Assembly: GCF_902686445.1 (NCBI RefSeq)
Contig: NC_062222.1
Location: 132,377,035 to 132,441,034 of the forward strand
Length of the DNA: 64,000 nt
Reading direction: 5' to 3'
Source of the DNA: Sciurus carolinensis
Taxonomy: Eukaryota > Chordata > Mammalia > Rodentia > Sciuridae
The notes under the pieces are model-generated. The model was given only the letters and a program-made list of their open reading frames with translations. It did no database searches and was not told the DNA's origin. Shown here in pieces: positions 33,752-43,446 of this stretch (its first letter is position 1; every line of letters begins with the position of its first letter). Made by a program: the position numbers and the translations under genes.

Positions 33752-34195
33752 GGAACTGTTATGGTGTGGTTGTGAGGTGCCCACAAAGGCTTGTGTGTGA
33801 CACAGGCAAGAACATTCGGAGGTGAGATGATTAGATTACAAGATCTGTAATTTAATGACTGAATTAATGTACCAATATGGATTAACTGGGTGGGCACTAT
33901 AGTCAGGTGGAGGGTGGCTGGAGGAGGTGGTCCCTGGGAATGTGCTTTTGGGGTTCTTGTTTTGTCCCTGGTGGCAGAGCTCCCTCTGCTTACTGGTGCC
34001 ATGTCCTGAGCTGCTTTCCTCCACCATGCCCTTTGGTCTTTATGTTCTGCCTCATCTTTGACCCAGAGCTATGGCGCAGGTCATGTATGGACTGAGATCT
34101 CTGAAACTGTGAGCCCCAAATAAATGTTTCCTCCTTTACATTGTTCTTATTGAGTCTTTTGGTCATGGTGATGAAAAAGCCTACTAAAATGGAAT
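33752..34195 (+). mobile_element. MaLR solo LTR inserted into MLT1
   Basis: The LTR body is 33757-34190, starting TGTTATGG and ending 'gcctactaaaat'. The flanks ggaac (33752-33756) and ggaat (34191-34195) are a 5-bp target duplication with one mismatch. It is collinear with the LTR at 32219 ('gtgaggtgcccacaaag', 'gactgaattaatg', 'ctggaggaggtgg', 'tatgttctgcctcatc', 'gactgagatctctgaaactgtgagccccaaataaatg') but more diverged from it than one provirus would allow. Open frames here on both strands are chance products of the LTR. Confidence 0.9.
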
Positions 34196-34317
34196 TGGAC
34201 CCTACTGGACCTTGACTTGGAACTTCCAACCTCTAGAACCATAAGAAGACAAATCTGTTGTTTAAGCTGCCCAGCATATGATAGTTTGAAATGGTAGCCT
34301 TGGGAAGATTAATACAT

Positions 34318-34932
34318 GAACAGGAAAAGTTTTCTAATTAAAATTTCTTCATTAAAATTTCTTAATATGCTGAGCCTGAGCTAGGTTCTTTTCATCTACT
34401 ACTTTGAACTCTGTAGTTTTCTATTCCTTGCTCCTGAGATTTTAATATTTTCTCCCATATATCATTGTACCATAATTTGCCTCAAATATTATTTGGAAAA
34501 GATGGGTAATTTATAAATTGCAACATGTTGATAAATTGTTCCTGACCCTGAACCCTAGACACTGGTAGCCAGCAATTTACATTTGGTTGTTTGTTATTAT
34601 TTTATTTTATTACTATTCCTAGTCAAAGAAGAATATTCATTAATTGCTGCTCCTTTGGCTTTAGTTTTCTTCCTGCCTCCGGCAATATTGAACTCATGTC
34701 TCTAGACACACAGTGATGTGGGTTTATTTTAATGGTGAGAACACTGAGGTTGTGACTAACTTACTCCTTTGTAGTGTACCTACTGTTTTATGGCCTCTTA
34801 ACAATTACTGTTAGTATTGCTTGACTTCTAATTCTACATCAATGTCACTCCTACCCAGAGGTTATCAGACAGTGCTGGAGTTGCCAACTCAGAGTTGGGA
34901 AATCTGCTCTTTGGTGGTACAATGAGGAGGAG
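34318..34932. other. unique AT-rich sequence
   Basis: Nothing recognised. Confidence 0.45.
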
Positions 34933-35453
34933 TGTAATGGTTAATTTGAATTGTCAACTTGATTGGATTAAGAAATTCCAGTGGTTAAGAGGCTTCTGGG
35001 TATGTCCGTGAGGGCGTGTCTGGGAGAGATTGGAATGTGGGTCAGTGAACTCAAGAGGAGACCCTTGCTAAGCATGGGCAGCACGGCCCAATAGGTTGGA
35101 ATAAAAGTTGGAAGAACAAGGAAGCAGATGCAGATGCAAGCTTGGCTCTTCTTAAATAGGTTCTTGATTGCTGCTGCAATCATTTGAGGATTTGGGACTC
35201 ACGCTTCTTCACTCTGATTTTCCGGGTAGTTTCCAGAGTCTTTGTCTCAGATAAGGGTAACACGGTCGATCCTTCTTATTCTGGGGCTTCTACCTCTTGG
35301 ACTTCACAGCTACTAGTTCTTCCAGCTCTCCAGCCTGCACACAGTCATGGTGAACTATCCAGCTTCTGGTTGTGTAAGCCAGTCTAATAAATCCCCTTTT
35401 TATAACTATACTTCCTGTTGATTCTGGTCCTCTAGAGAACCCTGAGTAAAACA
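34933..35453 (+). mobile_element. ERVL-like LTR ('gtcaacttg ... agagaaccctga' class)
   Basis: It starts TGTAATGGTTAATTTGAATTG, then 'gtcaacttgattgg', contains 'taagccagtctaataaatcc' with an AATAAA signal, and ends 'tgattctggtcctctagagaaccctgagtaaaaca'. This is the layout of a widespread old mammalian LTR class. Its relatives lie at 41900 (sense) and 56858 (antisense). The boundary repeats are low complexity (gagga), so a target duplication cannot be called with certainty. It ends about 50 bp before the provirus at 35510. Confidence 0.75.
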
Positions 35454-35509
35454 AGAGGAAATGACCACACTCTGTGTGCTTCAAATATATTACTCTGTTA
35501 AGACATCTC

Positions 35510-35763
35510 TATAATATAATATAAAGCTGCTCCCCTACCTTTTACGCTGCAGTCATTTCTCCACCTCCCAACTTACAAACTAGCTTGTCAGTCTGTGAAC
35601 ATCCTAGCTAGCTATTGGTTCATCAGTCAGTCTGCAAGTATTCTTCTCCGTTATTGGTCCCTGTTAGCCCGTGGAATTCCACTGCTTAACAATAGCTCCC
35701 CGACCTTTTTCTCTCTCTCTCTCTCCTCCTCCTCCTTGCTTTCATGCTCTCTCCTCCTGGCTT

Positions 35764-35808
<45 letters not shown>

Positions 35809-35913
35809 TCCTCTCATTTTCTCACTTACCCTGCAGGGACACACTCTGCCTGTTTGCTTAATAAACTCTTTTATGTGAGTTCCCACGTCCGGAGTGGTTT
35901 CTGGGTTCTTACA
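35510..35913 (+). repeat. 5' LTR of the provirus
   Basis: 404 bp. Starts TATAATATAAT (the usual TG start is not kept) and ends ...TTCTTACA. It contains two inverted CCAAT words (ATTGG near 35614 and 35656), a long CT-rich tract (about 35709-35815), and an AATAAA polyadenylation signal (35860-35865) about 50 bp before the LTR end. No clear TATA box was found. CT-encoded open frames here are artefacts. Confidence 0.9.
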
Positions 35914-35914
35914 T

Positions 35915-35932
35915 CGGTGCCGTGACTCGGAT
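35915..35932 (+). promoter_or_regulatory. primer-binding site, tRNA-His type
   Basis: CGGTGCCGTGACTCGGAT starts two bases after the LTR end. It matches the complement of the tRNA-His 3' end except for the first base (T expected from the CCA end). In retroviruses this site anneals the tRNA that primes minus-strand synthesis. The same site type gives HERV-H its name. Confidence 0.9.
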
Positions 35933-35950
35933 GGGCTCTTCTACCACCGC

Positions 35951-36057
35951 TTAGGTGAGTGGAATCCCATCTGTCACCCTAGACCCCAAACGCTGGGCTC
36001 ATCTTTCATCTTCCAGGATACTCTCCACATCCACCACCGGCCTTCAGATTGGTGAGT
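35951..36057 (+). promoter_or_regulatory. leader splice signals
   Basis: TTAG|GTGAGT at 35954/35955 is a textbook 5' splice site just after the primer-binding site, where retroviral major donors lie. Downstream, tttcatcttccag (ending 36015) is a good acceptor, and ATTG|GTGAGT at 36051/36052 is a second donor. Together they could define a 36-nt mini-exon. Use of these sites is inferred only. Confidence 0.6.
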
Positions 36058-36439
36058 TTTCCCCTAGGTCAGCTTAAACGCTCCTCTGCTGACCTGAGAT
36101 GTGACTGCTGATGGTCTGGTACCCTCGAGGTGGTTGAGGAATGGGGGCTCCCCCATCCATGACTTTTGCAGTTACGGCTGGCCCCCTTAGTTGACCTTAT
36201 CTGATGGTGGGACCCTGATCTTTATGGTGGAGATTCTCTCTCAGGGTTGAGGCTCCTCTTCACGCTCGCTCTCTCTCTCTGGAAAGTCCTGACTTCAGGT
36301 GCTCACCTCTCTTGGCTTTTGCCTGGCCCACATTGATGCTTGTGTGACCACCCAATCTCTGTGCTGCCTTCTAGTCTCCATCTGACTACTCTGACCTCGG
36401 GACACCCTGGACACTGACTCGGCTGTATCAGTCTCCACC

Positions 36440-36553
36440 ATGGGATCTGGGTCCTCCATTCTGGCAGATTCACCCCTGGAGTGTCTACTAGACAATCTTA
36501 AACCCCTTTACCTGACCCCTGGCATAGGTAATCAATCCAAAATGGCCACATAA
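36440..36553 (+). pseudogene. truncated Gag N-terminus of the provirus
   Basis: An ATG in a strong initiation context (ccaccATGG) opens a 37-codon frame starting MGSGSS, with a Pro/Leu-rich continuation, and ends at TAA (36551-36553). The Gly at position 2 is the usual N-myristoylation position of retroviral matrix proteins, and the placement after a leader of about 500 bp fits gag. The frame is closed early, so no functional Gag is made. A Pro/Ser-rich open stretch in another frame (36553-36900) may be the remnant of the region after matrix. Confidence 0.6.
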
Positions 36554-37199
36554 TGGCACACAGCTTCTGTGAGCGAGCATGCATATGGAAAGGGTGTCCT
36601 TATCTTCAAGCCTTTTTCTTTCTTGTGCTTCTTTGCTCTTCCTGCAAACTCAAATGTCTCCTTTTGGCTTCTTCTCCCCCTCTTAATCCCTCCTCCTCCT
36701 CTGACTTCGACTCAGCTAACAAACCACTCCCCTACCCATCTGCTGTGGCAGAGGCCCCTCCAGTCTCTGCTTCTCCATCTCCTTTGCTCCGTTCTGTTTC
36801 TGCTTCCGTTCTCCTGCCCAGCCCACCCAGTCCTCCTGCCACAAGGTCCCGTATACATATTCTAGCCCCCCATGGGAAGTGGCTGGTGTGGAGGAAGTAA
36901 CCCTAACCAGCCCAACAGTCAGTGGTATGTCACAGTAAGGAGTGTGATATAGCAGCCCCATTCCTCAAAAATAGCGGGAGATAATGCTTCATAATTTTTG
37001 CATCCAAACCTGACTTGATTCCCAACTGGGAAAAAAGTTTAAAAGCCCTAGGCAATTCCTCCTGCCTAGCCTTGCTGAAGCTTACATTGCAATGTAGACT
37101 GCAGCTGGCTCAGTGAGGGACCAACCTGAGATTGAAGAAAAAAAAGTATCCATTTTAAATTTCTCCTGGGCTGCCACACAGAGCACTCTATCTCTCCCT

Positions 37200-38320
37200 C
37201 TCACCCCTTCTCTCTGCTCTTCTCTTTCTCATTCTCTTATGCTATAATTTATGACCATTATCATTTTTCTTGTAGAACTCTTATTTTTCTTAAATGCTCT
37301 ATTTTTGAGCTCATAATTTTGATCCTACATACCTAGGTTAATGATTTTCGATCAGTTCTTTTTATCCAACTCTAGAGTTATTTTTGAACATATGTTACAT
37401 TTCAATGGAGATAAACATTATAAGGCCTTTGCTTTTGTGTTATGTGTTGTCTGTGTGCAACTAAATATAAGTGCACATAAATTAAAATTTAAAAAATGGA
37501 TCCATATACTTTTAATTCATGTGATTTAAAAAGGTTAATTTAAATTGGGTAAACTAATAAAAGTAGAATGTCTTCAAAACTAACTCATAAGTCTCTAGGT
37601 GGTGAAACTAATAAAATGTTGATGCTTATAAAATGTCTCACATCAATTTTTTTCCTAGGACTTTTCTTCAATAGGAAAGAGATGGCAAATACTGCTAGTG
37701 CACTTGTCTGATGATACGTATGGGATTACTCAAATGTGTTTGTTAGAATTGGGGTTTATACAATTATGGTTAAACAACAACAGTTAGAGTATTGTACTAC
37801 ATTTACAGAGTCTAAATTTTTCTTTAAAAATTGTGGAATGGTCATTCTTTGTATATTAAATGTGTTCATATTTTCCAGGTATACAAGCTTTTAAAGCAGA
37901 AAATTTATCAAACTGCTATTCTCCAAATTAAACTTGTCTGTAATGGTAATTTTAAACTTAGAAAGAGTAAATTTTATTGGGGATTTATTTCTATAATTTA
38001 ATGTTCTATTATGGGACTTGCTACCAATAGGGTACATGTAAAATTTGTTACTTTTTACACTGAGATAAAAAATTTAAATGTAAATATATTTCTAAAAGTT
38101 AGTGAGAACCTGATTTGTTTAAAGGTTAATATCATGAAACAAGAAAGCATTTTGCCACTTTGCCACACAAAAGGAGAGCTTTTAGCTCTCAGCCTTTCTT
38201 TAATTCATGTTTTCGATATAATATTAAATTGTGTTAACTAATGTTCATATAGAATCAGGAAACAACATATGTAAACTTCTTAAAATGACATTTAAGAAAA
38301 AAACAAAAATCAACAACAGA
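37200..38320. other. AT-rich interior of the provirus without recognisable retroviral content
   Basis: Base composition falls from mixed to strongly AT-rich here. Every frame is closed, and I recognise no pol or env motif, nor an inserted SINE, L1 or LTR. This could be captured non-viral sequence, an unrecognised internal insertion or extreme decay. It occupies roughly the place of pol. Confidence 0.5.
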
Positions 38321-39206
38321 ATTAAGAACCACGCCCTACCTGAGATAAGGATCCGCCTCTCCTCCCACCTTACTGCATGTTAGAGTGGCTCCAAAATAAG
38401 CCAGACTCCAGCTTCTTTAAAGTTATATCAAAAGATTGGTTCTTGTTGTAAAATTACTGTGACCTCAAATGGGAATGTAAAGCTTAGCCAAAATTCAAGA
38501 TAGCTATTAAACAAGCTGAATATATTTTTACTCTTGATAATTTCATTTTGTAAAACTTACCTACCTGTTTTGCAGAGATGCTTGATCTTAGATGCCTAGC
38601 AAAACAGTTAAAACCAAATATAGCCACTCCTGGGCATTTAAAAGAAATAATAGTTAAATGTAGCTTAAAATACACACTTGTGTTAGCCCACTAGAATAAA
38701 GACTGGCAGCTACAAAAGAGAGATTCTTAGGCAAATGTGCCTGATAACTATCAAGAGAAACTGCCAGAGTCAGAAGTTTTTAGTCAGTGTAAGGCCTACA
38801 GAACTTCCTAAGCTACAAAGATAGGCTTAATCTGTTTGCTAGTATGATTATCTAGCCCTAAGTAACAGAAACATAGAGATTTCTACTAAACACAGGTTAC
38901 ACCAATAAAAGAATATTTTACAAAAATCAGATGACATTAAGTAGCTTAGCTATATTTTCTGGGCACATCAATGACATTAAGAGTTAAATGTTGTGTTTAC
39001 ATTCCTGATAACCTGGACAATGTTAAAGTCCCCAAATAAAGGTCTTGTCCTCTCCAGCCTTTGTTAGGTCTTGTTTTGGGAACAATTTCTCAGTTCTTCC
39101 ACCTCCAGGTGAGGGATTATTGACTTCTGTCATCTTCATGATATTCATTGACATGTTCCAGATTCTGCAACATTTATTTTTTATTAATCTCATTTCTGAA
39201 CTCATG

Positions 39207-39228
39207 TCTTTTTGTTCTTCTCTCATAG
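39207..39228 (+). promoter_or_regulatory. strong 3' splice-site consensus in the provirus
   Basis: The pyrimidine tract ctttttgttcttctctcatag ends in AG at 39227-39228, with few purines in the 20 preceding bases. It lies about 590 bp before the 3' LTR, where an env or accessory acceptor would sit. The sequence just after it stays open in pieces of different frames, including a short acidic tail-like stretch near 39355-39450, but I cannot assign it to Env. Confidence 0.5.
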
Positions 39229-39796
39229 AAGCACCCGCCCCCAGATTTCTTTACAACCTGCTCTTCCCCTGCCAGACTTCTATCATGGACCCCTCGATTG
39301 ACCCAGTTTTTAAAAGGGAACTTCAAACAGCTTGCCCCATGCTGCCCTCCTCCAGCTTGAAGCAGCCAGAGTGGTCATCGACCCCTTTCCCTACAGCAGT
39401 AAGGAGTTCCTAGAACTAGAGGGGGAGATGAAGCCAGGATTGGGGACAGGCAGTTAGTGTAGAAATAGGGGATCAGTCAAATCGAGGAAATGAAGTCCAT
39501 GAAAGCCATCTGCCTCTGGAAGTCTGGAAGTTGGAGACTGCCCCTGGGAAAATGGAATGTCAAGGATCTTCGGAGCCCATTGATTACCAAATTTCCCTGC
39601 CCTTTTCAAAGACTGCAGGGAAGGAGCTGCTAATTAATGCCCCCTGAGCCCTGGCCTGGCTGAATTACTTTGGCTCTCCCCCTACCCCATCGGCTTCTTA
39701 CTTTTTACATCTCACCTGAAAATCCAGGCCTAGACACATAGACAGGAAGGAGACATAAGGGGAGAGAGAACTGAAGAACAAAAGATCTTCTTATAA

Positions 39797-39813
39797 AAAC
39801 AAAAATGGGGAAA
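39797..39813 (+). promoter_or_regulatory. polypurine-type tract before the 3' LTR
   Basis: aaacaaaaatggggaaa directly precedes the 3' LTR, the position of the plus-strand primer of retroviruses. Two pyrimidines interrupt it, so it is a degraded polypurine tract. Confidence 0.7.
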
Positions 39814-40215
39814 TATAATATAATCTAAAACTTCTCCCCCGCCCTTTATGCTGCAGTCATTTCTCCACCTCCCCACTTATAAACTAGCATGTCAGTCTGT
39901 GAACATCCTAGCTAGCTATTGGTTCATCAGTCATCCTGCAAGTATTCTTCTCTGTTATTGGTCCTTGTTAGCCTGTGGAATTCCACTGCTTAAGAATAGC
40001 TTCCCTGCCATTCTCTCTCTCTTTCTCTCTCTCTCTCGCTCTCTCTCTCTCTCCTCCTTGCTTTCATGCTCTCTCCTCCTGGCTTTCACTCTCTCTCTTG
40101 TGCACTCTTTCTCTCTCTTTTCCTCTCATTTTCTCTCTTACCCTTCAGGGAGACACTCTGCCTGTTTTCTTAAACTCTCTTATGTGAGTTCCTGCATCTG
40201 TTCTGGGTTCTTACA
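39814..40215 (+). repeat. 3' LTR of the provirus, polyadenylation signal lost
   Basis: 402 bp, collinear with the 5' LTR from TATAATATAAT to TTCTTACA. Differences include several C/T changes, a rearranged CT-rich tract (about 40010-40135) and a short deletion that turns the AATAAA context into 'ttttcttaaactctctt' (about 40165-40181). The long open frame across this LTR (39848-40357) is an artefact of the CT repeat and does not encode a known protein. Confidence 0.9.
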
Positions 40216-40220
40216 ATCTC

Positions 40221-41899
40221 CAAGAAGAAGTCACTCATATATAAAAAACCAAGAATTACAACATCTGATCAGATCTTTGGTTCAATCAGGGATAGATATT
40301 GATATAGTAATAGAGGAAAAGATAACTTTCCTTAACTTTCTTCTGTTATTTCTTTGACAATATATGGATCCTTATAGGAACTTTGCTTTGTGAGGCAATT
40401 AATTCCATAATTAGTGAATTGAACACAAATTTTGCAGCTGAAGAGGCAAACAAACAATTCTCATGCACAGATTACTTAACAACACAAAGCCTTATTTTTA
40501 ACATCTGTCGATGTGTATAACAAGTACAGAGTAAATACTTAAAATGTTCCTATTAATATTGATAATGTACAAAGCAACTATTTCATAGAATCTTCTAGAC
40601 AATTGAATCTTAATGAGTATGAGTATTTTAACCTTTATTTCAGTGCTGGGCTAATAACTTCTGTGGCTATGTCCTACAATGCCATTGGTCATTTCATAAG
40701 ACTGATTCATGTTTCTTCTTGAGCACAAAATCATGGTGCTCCACATGGGGAAAAAAGTCAGAGTCCTTCAGTGGACTTCATTGGGTGATGCTGTCAACAC
40801 AGAGTTACAGCCTATCTCCCAAAAGATGGTCATGACCAAGGTATCTGGATAAAACATTGCTGGAAAACAAGGATTGAGCCCAACCTTGAAAAAAAAACCA
40901 TTATTAGAATTCACATCATGCTAGGAATTTACTAGCTTTTCTTACATTATTGAGAAATGTGCATTCTCTTTCCTCATCTGAGATAACTTCCTTTCTGTAG
41001 GATTTGGTTAAAAAGTTATGCATTTTCTAAAATTTTCTCTGACCTCCTTCACACGTATCTTCAAGACTGAGTTGTAACTCAACTCTCAGAATTATACTCT
41101 ATATTTTGTTGAATGACATTTTTCACATTTAACAAGGCAAGCTTAGTAGACCCCTGAGAGTAAGTCATTTTAATATTATCTACATGTATGTATGTTGATG
41201 CATACATGTATGTATGTTTACAAATACTTAATAGAGAAAGAACAAAGAAAAGCATTGAAACTACTTTTTTCAGTCTTCATAAGAGCACATAGCAATTATC
41301 TCTGAAAAGCCATCTTGGCTTTCTCTCTGAATGACAAAGAGAAGGACTAGCACTCTTTATGTAAATGTAAATGAAAGAATAGATTAAATTGTTGAGCAAA
41401 ATTTCAAATGAATGAAAATTGCTGAACAGTTATCAGAATACAGAGAGTGAATCTGATGTGTTTTCAACTAATTATAAAAACCAATGTAGAGGAAGTATTT
41501 TTTTGCCTTTCTTGTGCAGAAAAAGAAACTGAGTTTTAGAGAGAATAAGTAAATTGTTGAATATCAACTTGGTCTTTCATGGAACTGATAATCAAAAGTC
41601 TGAGTGCGCGTGTGAACCCAGTTTCCAGAGATTCTCGTCAGGAGATGTCTAAGCATACCCTTTCCTCCTCTCCCCATTGACAAACAAGGAAGGGGATACA
41701 ATGGAGCTAAGAGTGAAGAGATACTTTGATTCCTGACTCTGTAATGATTAATAACCAATGGAATGCCATTTTTTAAATTAAATTTCAGAGTCAGTATGAG
41801 TCTACCTGGAATTATAAGATATGACAATGTGTTCATAAGGTATCTGAAAACCAAACTAACAAGCTGATAAAGCTTTGTTAATTAATGTAGTACTGCAAT
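40221..41899. other. unique AT-rich non-coding sequence
   Basis: No gene or named repeat. A short tandem 'catgtatgtatgttgatgcatacatgtatgtatg' stretch near 41184-41217 is a small imperfect palindrome. Confidence 0.45.
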
Positions 41900-42242
41900 T
41901 GTTAATTTCATGAGTCAACTTGGCTGGAATTCAGGGCCCAAATATTGGGGTCAAACATTATTCTGGATATTTCTTTGAAGGGCATTTTGGATGAAGTTAA
42001 CATTTACCTCAGTGGATTTGAATAAATTTCCCTCTCTGATATGGATGGGTTTCTTCTAATCTGTTGAAAACTTAGAAAGAACAAAGGACTGACCTCACCC
42101 ACACAAGAGGAAATTCTGCCAGGAGATAGATATTAAATGGATTTTGAACTGCAGATTTTGGACTTGCCATGTTTCAAAATGGCATGTACCAGTTTCTTCA
42201 TGTATCTCTATCTCTATCTCTGTATACACACACACGCATGTG

Positions 42243-42276
<34 letters not shown>

Positions 42277-42310
42277 TCTTTTTCTCTGGATAGTCTTCAT
42301 CAATGCTGAT
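41900..42310 (+). mobile_element. ERVL-like LTR ('gtcaacttg' class), with internal microsatellite
   Basis: Starts TGTTAATTTCATGAGTCAAC, followed by 'ttggctggaattcagggccc', 'ggtcaaacattattctggatatttc', 'gaagttaacatttacctcagtgg', 'gatatggatgggtttcttctaatctgttgaaaac', 'gcagattttggacttgcca', then a TC/CA microsatellite and a degraded 'tttttctctggatagtc' 3' end. The order matches the same LTR class as 34933-35453. Confidence 0.8.
42221..42277. repeat. 57-bp perfect alternating pyrimidine-purine tract
   Basis: From tgtatacacac through cacgcgcgcgcac to cacacacacat, every step alternates pyrimidine and purine with no break, and the centre contains a CGCGCGCG core. It lies in the 3' part of an old LTR and follows a TCTCTA repeat. 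Such tracts can adopt Z-DNA under supercoiling; that is known for the sequence type and not shown here. Confidence 0.95.
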
Positions 42311-43054
42311 ATGAATGCATTTACTTTAATTCCAACAAATTATTATCAAATACTTATTGGGTACTATGCCATTTAGGCAACATAAATAATGCTGATATAA
42401 AAAATAAGTAAATATCATTTTTAAGTCATTGTCATGGGGGGAAAAGTCAAAGTCCCCCCATGATTACCCCTCATTCTGGTTTCTGTTAACGGCATTCAGA
42501 CTTTGTCACTTTGTAAAGATTAATACCACAAGATCCAGGATCTTGAGCTATCTCTTGTGCTCCTACATCCATATGTTTATAAGTAATTACTTTCAAAATA
42601 AGTGCTCCATGAATGATTTGTTTTACACTTGTGATCTATTTCAAGTGAGTATTTCAAGTGAACCCAGGTCATTGTAGGTCTCATAGGGTGACACTGAGCT
42701 GAGACCAACACACTAAGTAGCAGCTAGCTATATAAAAATATTTGTAAGAAATCCAGGTACAAAGGAGAGCAAAGGCTTTCATCCTGGATACAGGAATAAA
42801 CATGAAGATTGAAGAGGAAAAAGTTTGATGTGACTAGGGTGGTGAGTGACAGAAAAAATATGGCAGCCTTGACACATGCACCAGCCAGAGCAAATCAGGG
42901 TGAACCCGTAAAATGCTATAGGTAGAGATGTAGAGTAACATGAAGAATTTTATCTGAATTTTGTTTTCTTCTTTTGCAGGAGAAGACCTTTGGAGTGGGT
43001 GGATGGGTGGCCTTCTGACAGATATGGTCACACCAAATCTCTGATGCTTGTGTA
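42311..43054. other. unique non-coding sequence
   Basis: Nothing recognised. Confidence 0.45.
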
Positions 43055-43446
43055 TACTATCTTATTTAGAAAATGAACTTTGTTGATGTCATTGCATTAG
43101 GGTCTTAATGCAATGACCCTGCATTCTCTAGGCAGGGTCCAAATCCAATGACAGTTGTCTCTATAAGATAAAGGGAGAAGATTTGAGATAGGGGAGACAA
43201 TGGAGAAAGTAAGCTGAAGAGGGAAGCAGAGGTTGGAGTGAGGTGGCCACTGGTCAAGGATCCCAAGGACTGCCTGCAGCCACAGAAGCTGGAAGAAGCA
43301 AGGATGGAGCCATTCTAGAAATATTTGGACTCCCACTGAAATCTTGCCAGACTTCTGGTTTCCAGAACTATGGTTGATTTAATTTGTCATATTTTGAGAC
43401 ACTTAGTTTGGGATATGTTACTCAATCTTGGGAAATTAATACAATC
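43055..43446 (+). mobile_element. MLT1-family LTR
   Basis: 'attagggtcttaatgcaatgaccctgc...', 'ccaaatccaatgacagttgtctctataagataaagg', 'ggagtgaggtggccactgg', 'gcctgcagccacagaagctggaagaagcaagg', 'cagacttctggtttccagaactatgg' and 'gacacttagtttgggatatgttac' up to 'gggaaattaataca' keep the order of an MLT1-family LTR 3' two thirds. The 5' end is eroded. Confidence 0.75.

Larger units (their letters stand above)
33335..34317 (+). mobile_element. MLT1 LTR split by two later insertions
   Basis: Piece 1 (33335-33483) begins TGTTATGGACTGAACTGTGTC and runs through 'gataactgaggtgaaatgag' and 'ccttaatctgatagaatatg'. Piece 2 (about 33654-33756) resumes with 'ataagaagaggagaagacaccagagacctctgtctcacccatgtgag' and 'gtcgtctggaagtgaggaacagag'. 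Piece 3 (about 34191-34317) finishes with 'accttgacttggaacttccaacctctagaaccataag', 'gttgtttaagctgcccag' and 'gggaagattaatacat'. The three pieces are collinear parts of one MLT1-family LTR, interrupted first by an antisense L1 fragment and then by a sense MaLR LTR. Confidence 0.85.
35505..40220 (+). mobile_element. class I-type endogenous provirus, tRNA-His primed, largely non-coding
   Basis: This 4706-bp element (35510-40215) is framed by a perfect 5-bp target duplication ATCTC (35505-35509 and 40216-40220). In order it has: 5' LTR (35510-35913), primer-binding site for tRNA-His (35915-35932), leader with consensus splice donor (35955), Gag start (36440), Pro/Ser-rich remnant (about 36553-36900), a long AT-rich stretch without recognisable retroviral protein (about 37200-38320), a 3' part with a strong splice acceptor (ending 39228), a purine-rich tract (39797-39813) and 3' LTR (39814-40215). 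LTRs differ by roughly 9-10% by hand count outside the CT-rich tract, so the insertion is not recent. No reverse transcriptase, integrase or protease motif was recognised, so it is probably non-autonomous or heavily deleted. The tRNA-His primer is shared with the HERV-H group of gammaretrovirus-like ERVs; membership of that group is inference. Confidence 0.88.

Noticed and set aside
32214..34195. Pair of MaLR LTRs as one small provirus
   Set aside because: Target duplications differ and the intervening DNA is MLT1, L1, L2 and unique sequence.
35510..40215. Calling the provirus HERV-H itself or an intact virus
   Set aside because: Only the primer-site type is shared. The coding frames are broken or absent and the LTR sequence was not recognised as HERV-H.
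39848..40357. Longest open frame (169 codons) as a protein
   Set aside because: It crosses the 3' LTR and is kept open by the CT-rich tract; the same pattern appears in the 5' LTR.
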